Below, piece by piece: positions 1 through 7,659 of a DNA stretch of 24,339 bases. The notes under the pieces are model-generated. The model saw only the letters and a program-made list of their open reading frames with translations, was not told where the DNA came from and made no database searches. Source of the DNA: a virus; the IMG/VR virus record IMGVR_UViG_3300022746_000050, positions 1 to 24,339 of that record; one strand, given 5' to 3'. The number at the start of each line of letters is the position of its first letter. Positions within the stretch are counted from its first letter, which is position 1. The translations under genes and the position numbers were made by a program.

Positions 1-453
1 CTTGCTCCTAGCAATGGCACTACTGTTCTGGATGTGGTTAATATCAATCTGTATTGGGGTAACACTCGTGTACCGATGGATTATCTTTCTTGGACTGACT
101 TTAATGCTCGTTTACGCTTTTGGCAAAACTACATAGGCAGACCATTAGCGTTCTCTATTTATGGGCAACAACAAATTTTTATTGGACCTGTTCCAGATCA
201 GATTTACCAGATTGAAGTAGATTGCGTGGTATTGCCAAATCCTTTGTCGCAAAGCACGCCCAACGCTACCGATGTCATTAATGATCCTTATACAACGGCT
301 GTCAAATTCTATGCTGCATATTTGGCTAAGTTTTATGAGCAAAGTTTTGGCGAATCTGAAATTTACAAGCAACAATATGAGAAGCAGATTGGATCTATTC
401 TCAATAGTACATTTACCCGTAGGATTCCTAGCGTTTATAGTTCACCTTACTAA
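1..453 (+). CDS. Podoviral head-tail adaptor-like protein (5'-truncated)
   Basis: The reading frame is open to the left edge: eleven codons precede the GTG at 34, so the true start lies outside the window and this is the C-terminal part of the protein. The visible 150 residues are rich in Tyr, Phe and Gln with mixed alpha/beta character. The C-terminal half (DVINDPYTTAVKFYAAYLAK and onward) looks like the helical part of head-tail adaptors of the SU10 / T7 gp11 type. Such proteins form a ring between the portal and the tail nozzle. Its position immediately before a large nozzle-like gene, 2 nt away, supports this. The assignment rests on fold impression and gene order rather than a diagnostic motif. 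It could be another connector protein. Confidence 0.6.
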   Translation, partial: LAPSNGTTVLDVVNINLYWGNTRVPMDYLSWTDFNARLRFWQNYIGRPLAFSIYGQQQIFIGPVPDQIYQIEVDCVVLPNPLSQSTPNATDVINDPYTTAVKFYAAYLAKFYEQSFGESEIYKQQYEKQIGSILNSTFTRRIPSVYSSPY

Positions 454-455
454 AC

Positions 456-2456
456 ATGGCAGCAGCGGAACAGAAAAAGTCATATCAGGTCATTAAAGCC
501 TTTAAAGGGTTAAATACCAAGGCTAACCGAACCGCCATCGGAGAGGATGAGTTTTCCTGGTTAGAAAACGCACAGCCAGTTGGAAACAGTAACTTACGCA
601 TTACGCCAGTCCAATCTGTAATTAAAAGCGGTGGCAATAATGTCACCTTTTCAAGCTCTACAATTCATTTATCTTCTGCAAATATTGATATTAGAGATTT
701 TGTTTTGCAGTTTGGCGCTGATGGATCGGCTCAGTATTACAACATTACCAATGGTGTAAAAGGCAATATTGCTGCTCCTGGATACTTTTCTGGTACTGGA
801 ATTGAAACTGCTCAGTATGACAATAGCAAGGTATTCATTTTAGATAGGCAAAAAGGTCTTTATCTTTGGGATGGTAATGTCACCTTAACCGTTGGTTCAG
901 TTGGTTTAATTGCGCTCACCAATGTGGGATCTGGCTATACCAGCGTGCCTACAGTTACCATTTCTGGTCCAGATGAACCTGGTGGAGAACAAGCTACCGC
1001 TACTTGCTCAATTGGTGTGGCTGGTTCTGGTAATGCCGTTACTTCTGTTAGTTTGACTAATGCTGGATCAGGCTATACCAATGCTGCCAATTTGGTAGTG
1101 ACCTTTAGTGGCGGTGGTGGAAGTGGAGCTGCTGCCTTGGCTGAAATTGCCACATTCCAACAAGGTACTGTAGCAATTGCGGTTATCAATAGCGGTAATG
1201 GATACACCAACGGAACGCTACCTGTAACTGTAGCTGGCGGTGGCGGTACTGGCGCAGCAGGAACAGCGATTGTGCGTAACAATGCGGTTCAAGTAGTAGT
1301 GATGACAAACTATGGTCAAAACTATACTAATAACGCCAATATCACAGCCACAATCAGCGGTGGCGGGGGTTCTGGCGCTAATTTAAAAGCCGTTATTAAT
1401 AACGAGCCTAATGTGGGTGTTGCAACCTTTTCTGGTCGTGTTTGGGTGGCTTATGGGCGTACTGTAGCCTATAGCGCATCTATATCTCCAACTGACTTTA
1501 CCTCAGTTTCAGCGGGAACGGTAGTCATTACGGACAGTACGCTGCACGGAAACATCCAGCAATTGCTATCTGCTAATAACTTCTTGTACATTTTTGGCGA
1601 TGATTCAATCAATGTGTTCTCTGATGTACGAGTGGACACCAATGGATTTACTATATTTACCAATACCAATGTGAGCGCATCCGTTGGTTCTCAGCGTGCA
1701 AACGCTATTTTCCCGTACTTCCGTTCAGTATTGTTTATGAACGATTATGGCGTGTACGCTTTAGTCGGTTCTACTACTTCTAAACTTTCCGATCCGCTTG
1801 ACGGAATGTTCCAATACATTGACTTTAACAGCCCGATTTATGGCGGTCAGGTATTGATTAACAACATTTTGTGCGCTGCATTTAATTTCCGTTATTACGA
1901 TAATCTATTTAGTAATAGCTATCGGTATATTCAAGCGGTATTTTTTGAGAAAAAATGGTTTTTGACCAGCCAGGGTAATGACCTTAAATATGTTACTTCT
2001 GTACCTATTGGCGGAAAAATAGCCCTTTATGGCGTGGCAAACGATACTCTTTTCAAGCTCTATAACGATACTTCTAACTCTATTAGCAGTATTGTTCAAA
2101 CCGCTTTATTACCATTGAGTGATCCAATCCGTACTAAGCAAGCGCTTAAATTTGGTATTGAGGCTACCCTTGGTCAAGGCGGTATTTTAAATGTAACTGT
2201 AGATTCAGAAAATGGATCTTCACCAGTTTATGACCTGCAAAATGTCATTACCTGGTACAACAATAGTAATACGACTATCCCTTGGCAGAATGTCAACAAC
2301 ACAGTAATATCATGGGTAGGCGGAACGGGGTATCAATTGTACAAGTCGGATGCAATGCAATGGGGTAAATACCTAGGTTTAACCCAAAGATCCAATTCGG
2401 CTGGTTTTGTGATTAACACTTATGAATTTGAACATGAATTGAGAGTGAGGTTCTAA
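456..2456 (+). CDS. Tail nozzle / stabilization-like structural protein with inserted repeat domain
   Basis: The 666-residue protein starts at ATG 456, two bases after the preceding stop. The outer parts (residues 1-145 and 320-666) are beta-rich, with statements such as NFLYIFGDDSINVFSD and YGVYALVGSTTSKLSDPLDG. This pattern is common in podoviral nozzle or P22 gp10-like stabilization proteins that build the tail tube. Between them, residues about 145-315 hold four copies of a G-(S/N)-G-Y-T unit followed by Gly-rich turns, which looks like a separate beta-structured insertion. Gene order adaptor-then-nozzle matches T7, P22 and SU10-type phages. The inserted domain could be exposed on the tail surface and bind host glycans, but that is inference. 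The exact family cannot be fixed by eye. Confidence 0.62.
   Translation: MAAAEQKKSYQVIKAFKGLNTKANRTAIGEDEFSWLENAQPVGNSNLRITPVQSVIKSGGNNVTFSSSTIHLSSANIDIRDFVLQFGADGSAQYYNITNGVKGNIAAPGYFSGTGIETAQYDNSKVFILDRQKGLYLWDGNVTLTVGSVGLIALTNVGSGYTSVPTVTISGPDEPGGEQATATCSIGVAGSGNAVTSVSLTNAGSGYTNAANLVVTFSGGGGSGAAALAEIATFQQGTVAIAVINSGNGYTNGTLPVTVAGGGGTGAAGTAIVRNNAVQVVVMTNYGQNYTNNANITATISGGGGSGANLKAVINNEPNVGVATFSGRVWVAYGRTVAYSASISPTDFTSVSAGTVVITDSTLHGNIQQLLSANNFLYIFGDDSINVFSDVRVDTNGFTIFTNTNVSASVGSQRANAIFPYFRSVLFMNDYGVYALVGSTTSKLSDPLDGMFQYIDFNSPIYGGQVLINNILCAAFNFRYYDNLFSNSYRYIQAVFFEKKWFLTSQGNDLKYVTSVPIGGKIALYGVANDTLFKLYNDTSNSISSIVQTALLPLSDPIRTKQALKFGIEATLGQGGILNVTVDSENGSSPVYDLQNVITWYNNSNTTIPWQNVNNTVISWVGGTGYQLYKSDAMQWGKYLGLTQRSNSAGFVINTYEFEHELRVRF
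921..1385 (+). repeat. Four protein-level GSGYT repeats inside the nozzle-like gene
   Basis: Motifs NVGSGYT, NAGSGYT, NSGNGYT and NYGQNYT begin near residues 156, 202, 245 and 285, a spacing of about 46, 43 and 40 residues. The last three are followed by a short strand (LVVTFSGGGGSGA, LPVTVAGGGGTGA, ITATISGGGGSGA); the first is followed by VPTVTISG without the Gly run. Each unit is probably a small beta module. The DNA copies have diverged at many positions, so the repeat is old at nucleotide level. Confidence 0.85.
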
Positions 2457-3001
2457 TGGGCGTTCCAAATGTATTCGGATCAGCGACAACCGCTATTCCG
2501 CTGACACAATTAGATGCAAACTTTAATACTCCCGCTACCCTGGGTAATACTTCTGTTGGATTAGGGAATACCACTACTACAGTAGGAAATTTGGCGTTAA
2601 CTAACGCTACAATTACTGAAATTCAGGAAACAGCTAATGTGACTGCCACGGCTGCTAACGGCACAATCAATGTGGATGTGTTGTCTAATGTGGTTTATTA
2701 CTTAACATCTAATGCTGCTGCCAACTGGACTATTAATTTCCGTGGAAATTCAGCCACTACTTTAAATACTGTAATGGCAACTAACGCATCTTTATCGGCA
2801 TCGGTATTGGCAAGCCAAGGACCTACTGCTTACTACAATAATAATGTCACTATTGATGGTGCAGCAACTAATGTGAAATGGCAGGGCGGATCAGCGCCAA
2901 CTAGCGGAAATGCCAACTCGGTTGATTGTTATAGCTATGTCATTATCAAAACAAGTACCAATACTTACAATGTTTTTGCAAGCCAAACTCAATTCAAATA
3001 G
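2456..3001 (+). CDS. Putative virion/fibre-associated protein, 181 aa
   Basis: The start ATG shares one base with the preceding stop (TAATG), so translation is probably coupled. The protein is rich in Asn, Thr and Ala with very few charged residues, typical of beta-structured fibre parts. Residues about 29-55 contain the module GNTSVGLGNTTTTVGNLALT, which recurs twice in the fibre-like protein at 5521-6747. The C-terminal half (TINVDVLSNVVYYLTSNAAA onward to VFASQTQFK) resembles beta-sandwich tails of aquatic phage structural proteins that end in a polar aromatic strand. No enzymatic motif is visible. It is probably a virion decoration or fibre-base protein. Exact role is unknown. Confidence 0.6.
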   Translation: MGVPNVFGSATTAIPLTQLDANFNTPATLGNTSVGLGNTTTTVGNLALTNATITEIQETANVTATAANGTINVDVLSNVVYYLTSNAAANWTINFRGNSATTLNTVMATNASLSASVLASQGPTAYYNNNVTIDGAATNVKWQGGSAPTSGNANSVDCYSYVIIKTSTNTYNVFASQTQFK

Positions 3002-3011
3002 GATTTAGTTA

Positions 3012-4724
3012 ATGCCACGCTTATCTAAAATCGGTGCTGCTGCTGTAGGTGCTTTTGGTTGGGCTAATTCATCCGCAGCCACTTCCAATGTATCAGTTAC
3101 CTATCTTATGGTAGCTGGCGGTGGTGGTGGTGGTGGTGGCGAATCAACTAATGGTGCTGGTGGCGGAGGTGGTGGTGCTGGTGCTGGTGGTCTTTTGTAT
3201 GGCACAACAACTGCTAACCCAAGAACTTCTTATGTTGTTACGATTGGCGGTGGAGGTTCTGGCGGAGCAAGCAATGGTTCTGGCGCTGCTCCTGGATCTA
3301 ATGGATCAAACACTACAGTATTTTCTTTAACTGCTATAGGCGGTGGTGCTGGTGCTTCTGAAGGCGCTGGAGGTGCTGGAAATGGAGGTTCAGGAGGTGG
3401 CGCTGGTGGAGATGGAGGTGGCGCACAAGGAACGGGAACTTCTGGTCAAGGATACGATGGCGGAATAAATGCAAGCCGTTGCGGTGGTGGTGGTGGTGGA
3501 GCTAGTGCAGTAGGTGGACCTGGTATTTCTACTAGAGGTGGCGCTGGTGGAAATGGAAGCGCTTACTCTATAAGCGGAGCATCTGTAACTTACGCTGGTG
3601 GTGGCGGAGGTGGTGGTGGTAATAGTACTCAAGCTGGTGCTTCTGGTGGAGCAGGAGGTGGCGGCACAGGTGGCGCATCTCAAGGTGCTGGCGTATCTGG
3701 CGGAGGTATTGCTGGTGGTAATGGTACTGCTAATACTGGAGGTGGTGGTGGTGGTACTGGTGCGGGCAATAGCCCTAATGGTGGATCTGGAGGATCTGGT
3801 GTAGTTATTATTTCTTATGCAAGTCCTCAAAAATTTACTGGGGGAACTGTAACCACTTCTGGCGGAAATGTTATTCACACATTTACAAGCTCTAGCTATT
3901 TTGTTGGAAATTCTGCGCCATCTTATTCCGCAACATATTTAATTGTTGCTGGCGGAGGTTCTGGAGGTTCTAGAGTTGATCGTGGTGGCGGAGGTGGTGG
4001 CGCTGGAGGTTATGTTACTGGAACAACCAGTTTAATAGTTGGTTATAACTACACAATTACAGTAGGTGGAGGTGGAGCTTCATCTGGTTCTGGTTCAGCA
4101 GGAAGTTCTGGTACTGATTCTTCTATTCCAAATGCTTTAATACCGCTTACCACAGCAGTTGGTGGTGGCGCTGGAGGTTCAGGCGGTGGCGGTAATGGTG
4201 GTTCTGGCGGAGGTAGCGCAGGAGATGGATCTCCTAACGGAACGGGTACTGCTGGTCAAGGAACTAATGGCGGTACAGGTGGCGGTAATGGTAATGATTT
4301 TGGCGGAGGTGGTGGCGGTGGTAGCAATACTGGTGGTGCTGGAGGAACAAGCAGCGGAGGTGGTGTAGGCGGTGCTGGTACCTCTAATAGCATTACTGGA
4401 TCATCTGTTACATATTGTGGCGGTGGTGGCGGAGGTGGTGCATCAAATATTGGAAACTCTATTCCTGGAGGTGCTGGTGGTTCTGGCGGAGGTGGCGCAG
4501 GTGGCGCTAAAGGAACAAATCCTGGTGGTAACGGTACGGCTAATCTTGGCGCTGGTGGCGGTGGTTCAGATAACGCAACTAGTGGTGCTGGTGGTTCTGG
4601 CGTAGTTATTTTGTCTGTGCCTACTGCAAACTATACTGGAACGGTTACAGGAAGTCCTACTGTCACTACTAGCGGATCAAACACTATTATTAAATACACA
4701 AGTTCTGGAACTTATACAGCGTAA
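3012..4724 (+). CDS. Glycine-rich adhesin-like tail protein (two tandem Gly-rich domains)
   Basis: The 570-residue protein is dominated by Gly-Gly runs. Two homologous halves are visible. The first begins near residue 29 with VTYLMVAGGGGGGGG and closes near 262-297 with GVVIISYASPQKFTGG. The second begins near 305 with ATYLIVAGGGSGG and closes with GVVILSVPTANYTGT. Each half has the (Y)LxVAGGGGGG entrance and GVVIxS exit of the phage glycine-rich domain family. By analogy with the S16-type gp38 adhesin, such Gly-rich stretches can pack as polyglycine-II helices and carry receptor-binding loops. It lies among fibre genes, so a host-recognition role is likely but inferred. Strong codon repetition (GGT/GGC/GGA) makes this region prone to recombination and assembly error. 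Confidence 0.8.
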   Translation: MPRLSKIGAAAVGAFGWANSSAATSNVSVTYLMVAGGGGGGGGESTNGAGGGGGGAGAGGLLYGTTTANPRTSYVVTIGGGGSGGASNGSGAAPGSNGSNTTVFSLTAIGGGAGASEGAGGAGNGGSGGGAGGDGGGAQGTGTSGQGYDGGINASRCGGGGGGASAVGGPGISTRGGAGGNGSAYSISGASVTYAGGGGGGGGNSTQAGASGGAGGGGTGGASQGAGVSGGGIAGGNGTANTGGGGGGTGAGNSPNGGSGGSGVVIISYASPQKFTGGTVTTSGGNVIHTFTSSSYFVGNSAPSYSATYLIVAGGGSGGSRVDRGGGGGGAGGYVTGTTSLIVGYNYTITVGGGGASSGSGSAGSSGTDSSIPNALIPLTTAVGGGAGGSGGGGNGGSGGGSAGDGSPNGTGTAGQGTNGGTGGGNGNDFGGGGGGGSNTGGAGGTSSGGGVGGAGTSNSITGSSVTYCGGGGGGGASNIGNSIPGGAGGSGGGGAGGAKGTNPGGNGTANLGAGGGGSDNATSGAGGSGVVILSVPTANYTGTVTGSPTVTTSGSNTIIKYTSSGTYTA

Positions 4725-4732
4725 GGAAAGTT

Positions 4733-5188
4733 ATGTCTTATTTTGCAAAAATTCAACCAACCGCAAATTCTTCTATTTACACAGTAACAGAAGTAATTTC
4801 TGCTGAACAAGATTTTATTAATTCTGGATATGTTGGTCCTCCAAGTTTATGGGTGCAAACCTCATACAACACTTATGGAAATGTTCATTACGCACCAAGT
4901 CCTCCTGCACCCCCCAAAACTCCAGATGGAGGAATACCTTTTCGTGCTAATTATGCTGGTATTGGTTATATTTATGACACTTCAGTAGTTATTGATAGTG
5001 TAGTGGGAGTTTTTTATGCGCCACGCCCATCAAACGGTTATGGTGTATTTAATAGTTGGATTTTAGATGCATCTACTTATTTATGGAATCCGCCAAATCC
5101 ACCTGGACCTGCACCAGATGACGGTCAAGTTTGGTATTGGGATGATCCTAATGTTGCTTGGACAACAACCCCACCTCCAGGAGCTTAA
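4733..5188 (+). CDS. Conserved phage TSYNT/Pro-Trp-rich protein, unknown function
   Basis: The protein starts MSYFAKI and carries LWVQTSYNTYGNVHY near residue 45, RANYAGIGYIYD near residue 72, and a C-terminal half of Pro-Trp segments (YLWNPPNPPGP, VWYWDDPNVAW). This order is the signature of a small protein family I recognise from many cyanophages and other aquatic phages, usually encoded among structural genes. Its biochemical role is not known to me. The many Trp/Tyr-Pro strands suggest a compact, possibly virion-bound protein. AGGAAAG at 4722-4728 (spanning the preceding stop) serves as ribosome binding site. The final PPPGA tail is unlike the rest and short. Confidence 0.7.
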   Translation: MSYFAKIQPTANSSIYTVTEVISAEQDFINSGYVGPPSLWVQTSYNTYGNVHYAPSPPAPPKTPDGGIPFRANYAGIGYIYDTSVVIDSVVGVFYAPRPSNGYGVFNSWILDASTYLWNPPNPPGPAPDDGQVWYWDDPNVAWTTTPPPGA

Positions 5189-5190
5189 TA

Positions 5191-5517
5191 ATGGGAATTA
5201 ACGCATTTAGTAAAACGGGAAATACTGTCACCTTTACGGCTGGCGTATCTGCTCCTACACCTGTTCAATGCTTATCAAGCACCTTGGGTGGCAATCAATA
5301 TCGCATCATTAATGCAGGTTCTACTATTGTATTTTTAGGATACGGTGTTGATGCTGCTAATGCTACAGCGTTTTCAGCCAATGTAACCTCTACTGGACAA
5401 GCCTTTCCGCTACTTGCTGGAACGGATGAGATTTTGACTTTTGTACCAAACGCCTACTTTACGGGTACAAGTACGGCTAATGCAACTATTTACATTACCC
5501 CTGGCGATGGAGTTTAA
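5191..5517 (+). CDS. Small beta-rich virion-like protein, paralogue of 13283-13621
   Basis: I chose ATG 5191 because it follows the upstream stop (5186-5188) with AGGAG about ten bases before it. The longer TTG start at 5158 would overlap the previous gene by 31 bases with non-homologous residues. The 108-residue product has the pattern NQYRIINAGSTIVFLGYG in the middle and ends ATIYITPGDGV. A second gene at 13283 has NQYRIANHSG at the same place and ends DVYITPGEGL. Both look like small jelly-roll or Ig-like sandwich proteins. A capsid- or fibre-decorating role is plausible, not shown. Confidence 0.65.
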   Translation: MGINAFSKTGNTVTFTAGVSAPTPVQCLSSTLGGNQYRIINAGSTIVFLGYGVDAANATAFSANVTSTGQAFPLLAGTDEILTFVPNAYFTGTSTANATIYITPGDGV

Positions 5518-5520
5518 GAC

Positions 5521-6747
5521 ATGGTTCTCAAGGTCGTTTCTGGTGGAGCAGGTGGTGGTTCTGGCACAGTAACCTCGATCAGCGGTACTTCTGGTCAAAT
5601 CAATACCACTCCTAGCCCGATTACAAGTACGGGCGTGGTATCGCTTGCCAACATTACCGTAGCGGGAACATACGGAAACGGCACTTCTGTACCAGCCATT
5701 AGCGTTGATGCTACTGGTCGTGTTATCTCAGCAGCCAATGTAACGATCAGCGGATCAGGCGTGCCAGCTCCAGGATACTGGGGTTCTTGGTATTCCAATG
5801 TCACTCAAAATGCTACCGTTATCAATACGGCTTATGGTGTAACCGTTAATAATTCTGATCCAGCAACCAACGGATTTACTTATTCTGGATCAAATATCAC
5901 CGTTATTACGGCTGGAACTTATAACTATCAATTCTCTGTTCAATTAGATAAAACAACTGGAAACACAGGATTAGCGTTTTTTTGGTTACGAGTAAACGGT
6001 ACGGATGTACCCGCTTCTGCTGGTGAAGTCACCGTTCAAGGAACTTCTGCCCAAACAATCGCTGCTTGGAATTATGTTCAGCAATTTAATGCTGGTGACA
6101 ATGTTCAGTTAATGTGGAGTACGGCTGATACAGGGGTTAAACTTTTGTATGCTGGAGCATCTTCTCCAGTACCCGCTATTCCTTCAGCAATCATTACCAT
6201 TCAGCAAGTCACAGGATTTGTCGCTGGCGCACCTACTGGCAATGCTGGAGGTCAGCTATCTGGTACTTATCCTAATCCCAACATCAATAGCTCAGTAGTC
6301 ATATCTAACCTTAGATTGGCTAACTTGAATGTGGCTAATGTGGCGGTAACTTTTCCTAATAGCTTTCTTGCAAATAACTCAGCAACCATTGGAAATACTG
6401 TTGTCACACTTGGCAGCACCGTAACTAATGTAGGAAATTTGGCATTACAGAACGCTAACATTCAAAGCGTTGCCAGCACATTCCCTAACAGCTATTTAGC
6501 CAACTCTAGCGCCACCATTGGTAATACCGTTGTTACTTTAGGTTCTACCACAACTAGCCTTGGAAATTTAACTTTAGCCAATGTGACCATTATTGGAAGT
6601 ACGGAAAACTTAACGACCAATCGCTATACATCCAACACGGCTGCCAATGCTACTTTTGCTTCAGCAACAATGATGCTTATTCCTGCGGGGTACATCATTG
6701 CCAATGTCAACAATGTGAATGTGAAGATCCCGTACTATGCCGTCTAA
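5521..6747 (+). CDS. Tail-fibre-like protein with C1q-like domain and repeats
   Basis: The 408-residue protein has three parts. Residues 1-80 carry GSGTVTSISG and VDATGRVIS, a common phage fibre leader. Residues about 86-230 begin YWGSWYSNVTQNAT and contain NTAYGVTVN and TAGTYNYQFSVQLDK, matching the aquatic-phage C1q/TNF-like jelly roll, which normally trimerises. Residues 236-255 contain GQLSGTYPNPNI, a fibre linker motif. Residues 277-360 hold two copies of a 43-residue module. It is most likely a trimeric fibre or fibre-associated receptor-binding protein. No intramolecular chaperone or endosialidase motif is visible at the C-terminus (VNVKIPYYAV). Confidence 0.72.
   Translation: MVLKVVSGGAGGGSGTVTSISGTSGQINTTPSPITSTGVVSLANITVAGTYGNGTSVPAISVDATGRVISAANVTISGSGVPAPGYWGSWYSNVTQNATVINTAYGVTVNNSDPATNGFTYSGSNITVITAGTYNYQFSVQLDKTTGNTGLAFFWLRVNGTDVPASAGEVTVQGTSAQTIAAWNYVQQFNAGDNVQLMWSTADTGVKLLYAGASSPVPAIPSAIITIQQVTGFVAGAPTGNAGGQLSGTYPNPNINSSVVISNLRLANLNVANVAVTFPNSFLANNSATIGNTVVTLGSTVTNVGNLALQNANIQSVASTFPNSYLANSSATIGNTVVTLGSTTTSLGNLTLANVTIIGSTENLTTNRYTSNTAANATFASATMMLIPAGYIIANVNNVNVKIPYYAV
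6349..6597 (+). repeat. Two-copy 43-residue module in the fibre-like gene
   Basis: Copies start at TFPNSFLANNSATIGNTVV (residue 277) and TFPNSYLANSSATIGNTVV (residue 320), exactly 129 bases apart. The second half of each (TLGST...GNL.L.N..I) also occurs once in the protein at 2456-3001 as GLGNTTTTVGNLALTNATI. This indicates module exchange between two virion genes. Confidence 0.88.
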
Positions 6748-6928
6748 TGCCGATACTACTCACCTCCTAATTGACGAAACCAAAGCTCGTCTGAATACCC
6801 ACGAAGCGGTGTGTGAACTTCGCTATGACAGCATTTGCGCTAGATTAAAAAGAATTGAACAAATTTTGGTGGCTTCGGCTGGTTTTATTGTGGCAGCTTT
6901 AGTATCTATTGCTTTCAAACTACACTAA
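6737..6928 (+). CDS. Small C-tail membrane protein, possible holin-like/XhlA-like
   Basis: This 63-residue protein overlaps the fibre gene end by 11 bases. Residues 1-40 are polar and probably helical (THEAVCELRYDSICARLKRI), and residues about 43-61 (ILVASAGFIVAALVSIAFKL) form one membrane helix at the very C-terminus. This layout, an amphipathic helix with E/R pairs followed by a terminal membrane span, resembles XhlA-type hemolysin/holin accessory proteins. It is far from the lysis genes, so it could instead be a virion membrane-contact protein. No decisive motif is present. Confidence 0.6.
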   Translation: MPSNADTTHLLIDETKARLNTHEAVCELRYDSICARLKRIEQILVASAGFIVAALVSIAFKLH

Positions 6929-6929
6929 T

Positions 6930-7271
6930 ATGGACTTCCAGACGCTATCTACCGTTGAATTTGGAAATGTTGAATCATTAAACGACTTCTTGTTTGTTAA
7001 TGGTCAACAACATCTGTTATTTAGGGATACTTTCCTTGCAAAGGGCATTACAGTACCCGCTTTCCCTATTTCAGACGCTAATCCGAACAATTTAGATGAC
7101 TGGTTATTGGCTCATCAGGTCGAACATCAGGCGTTTGCTAACTTGCTAAACCTCAATAATCCGTTCAATATGTTGGATGTGGACTTCAATGTACAGGAAG
7201 ATTTTTACGATTGGTTAGCATCCCATTTATACATTCATCAACAGATAGCTGCTGCCCTTAACCTACACTAA
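6930..7271 (+). CDS. Small protein with tandem DWLxxHxxxH repeats
   Basis: ATG 6930 follows the preceding stop by one base; a start further upstream at 6909 would only add seven residues inside the previous gene. The 113-residue product contains three related units: SLNDFLFVNGQQHLLF (residue 16), LDDWLLAHQVEHQAFANLL (residue 55) and FYDWLASHLYIHQQIAAAL (residue 93). The last two share DWL-x2-H-x3-H, a helix with two His on one face. Such paired His could bind metal or pack against another virion protein. The family is seen in aquatic podovirus structural regions, but I know no function for it. Confidence 0.65.
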   Translation: MDFQTLSTVEFGNVESLNDFLFVNGQQHLLFRDTFLAKGITVPAFPISDANPNNLDDWLLAHQVEHQAFANLLNLNNPFNMLDVDFNVQEDFYDWLASHLYIHQQIAAALNLH

Positions 7272-7272
7272 T

Positions 7273-7659
7273 ATGTTTAAGCCAATCTCTCCCGCCCCCC
7301 AGAAAAAATCGGATTTTGATGCAACGCAACAAAAAGACATTGAAAAAGATGTGATGGAAGCTGTTGCCAGAAAAGGAAAACCCAAGCAAAAAGATCCTGT
7401 AGAAAAAGCTAAAAATGATTTGCGTAGAATTGTTCAGCAAGTTGGCATAGATCCTATGCGGATTGTTCAAGCTGGTCAAATGGCTGAAATGGCGCTTAAA
7501 GACAAATCTTTATATCCAATGGTGATTGAACAGGCTATTAAATCTAATTTAATTTCTGAAAAAGATGTTCAAAAAGGCGTTGTTGATTACGGTATTTTGG
7601 CAAAAGGAATAACTGCTGGCAGATTAACTCAGCAATTATTAGATGAGGGAGCTTTGTAA
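7273..7659 (+). CDS. Hypothetical charged helical protein, 128 aa
   Basis: The gene begins one base after the previous stop and its own stop shares a base with the next start (TAATG). The first 55 residues are Lys/Asp/Gln-rich and probably disordered. Residues 55-128 look like a small helical domain (KNDLRRIVQQVGIDPMRIVQ, then MVIEQAIKSNLISEKDVQKG). No known motif is recognised. Position at the head of the ejection-protein block suggests a virion or assembly role. Confidence 0.55.
   Translation: MFKPISPAPQKKSDFDATQQKDIEKDVMEAVARKGKPKQKDPVEKAKNDLRRIVQQVGIDPMRIVQAGQMAEMALKDKSLYPMVIEQAIKSNLISEKDVQKGVVDYGILAKGITAGRLTQQLLDEGAL

Noticed and set aside
3390-3878. Long antisense frame opposite the glycine-rich gene
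   Set aside because: It is all Ser/Thr, which is the mirror of Gly codons; no ribosome site and no family resemblance.
5158-5190. TTG start for the 5191 gene
   Set aside because: It would place 31 bases inside the previous gene; ATG 5191 has AGGAG and the paralogue aligns from there.
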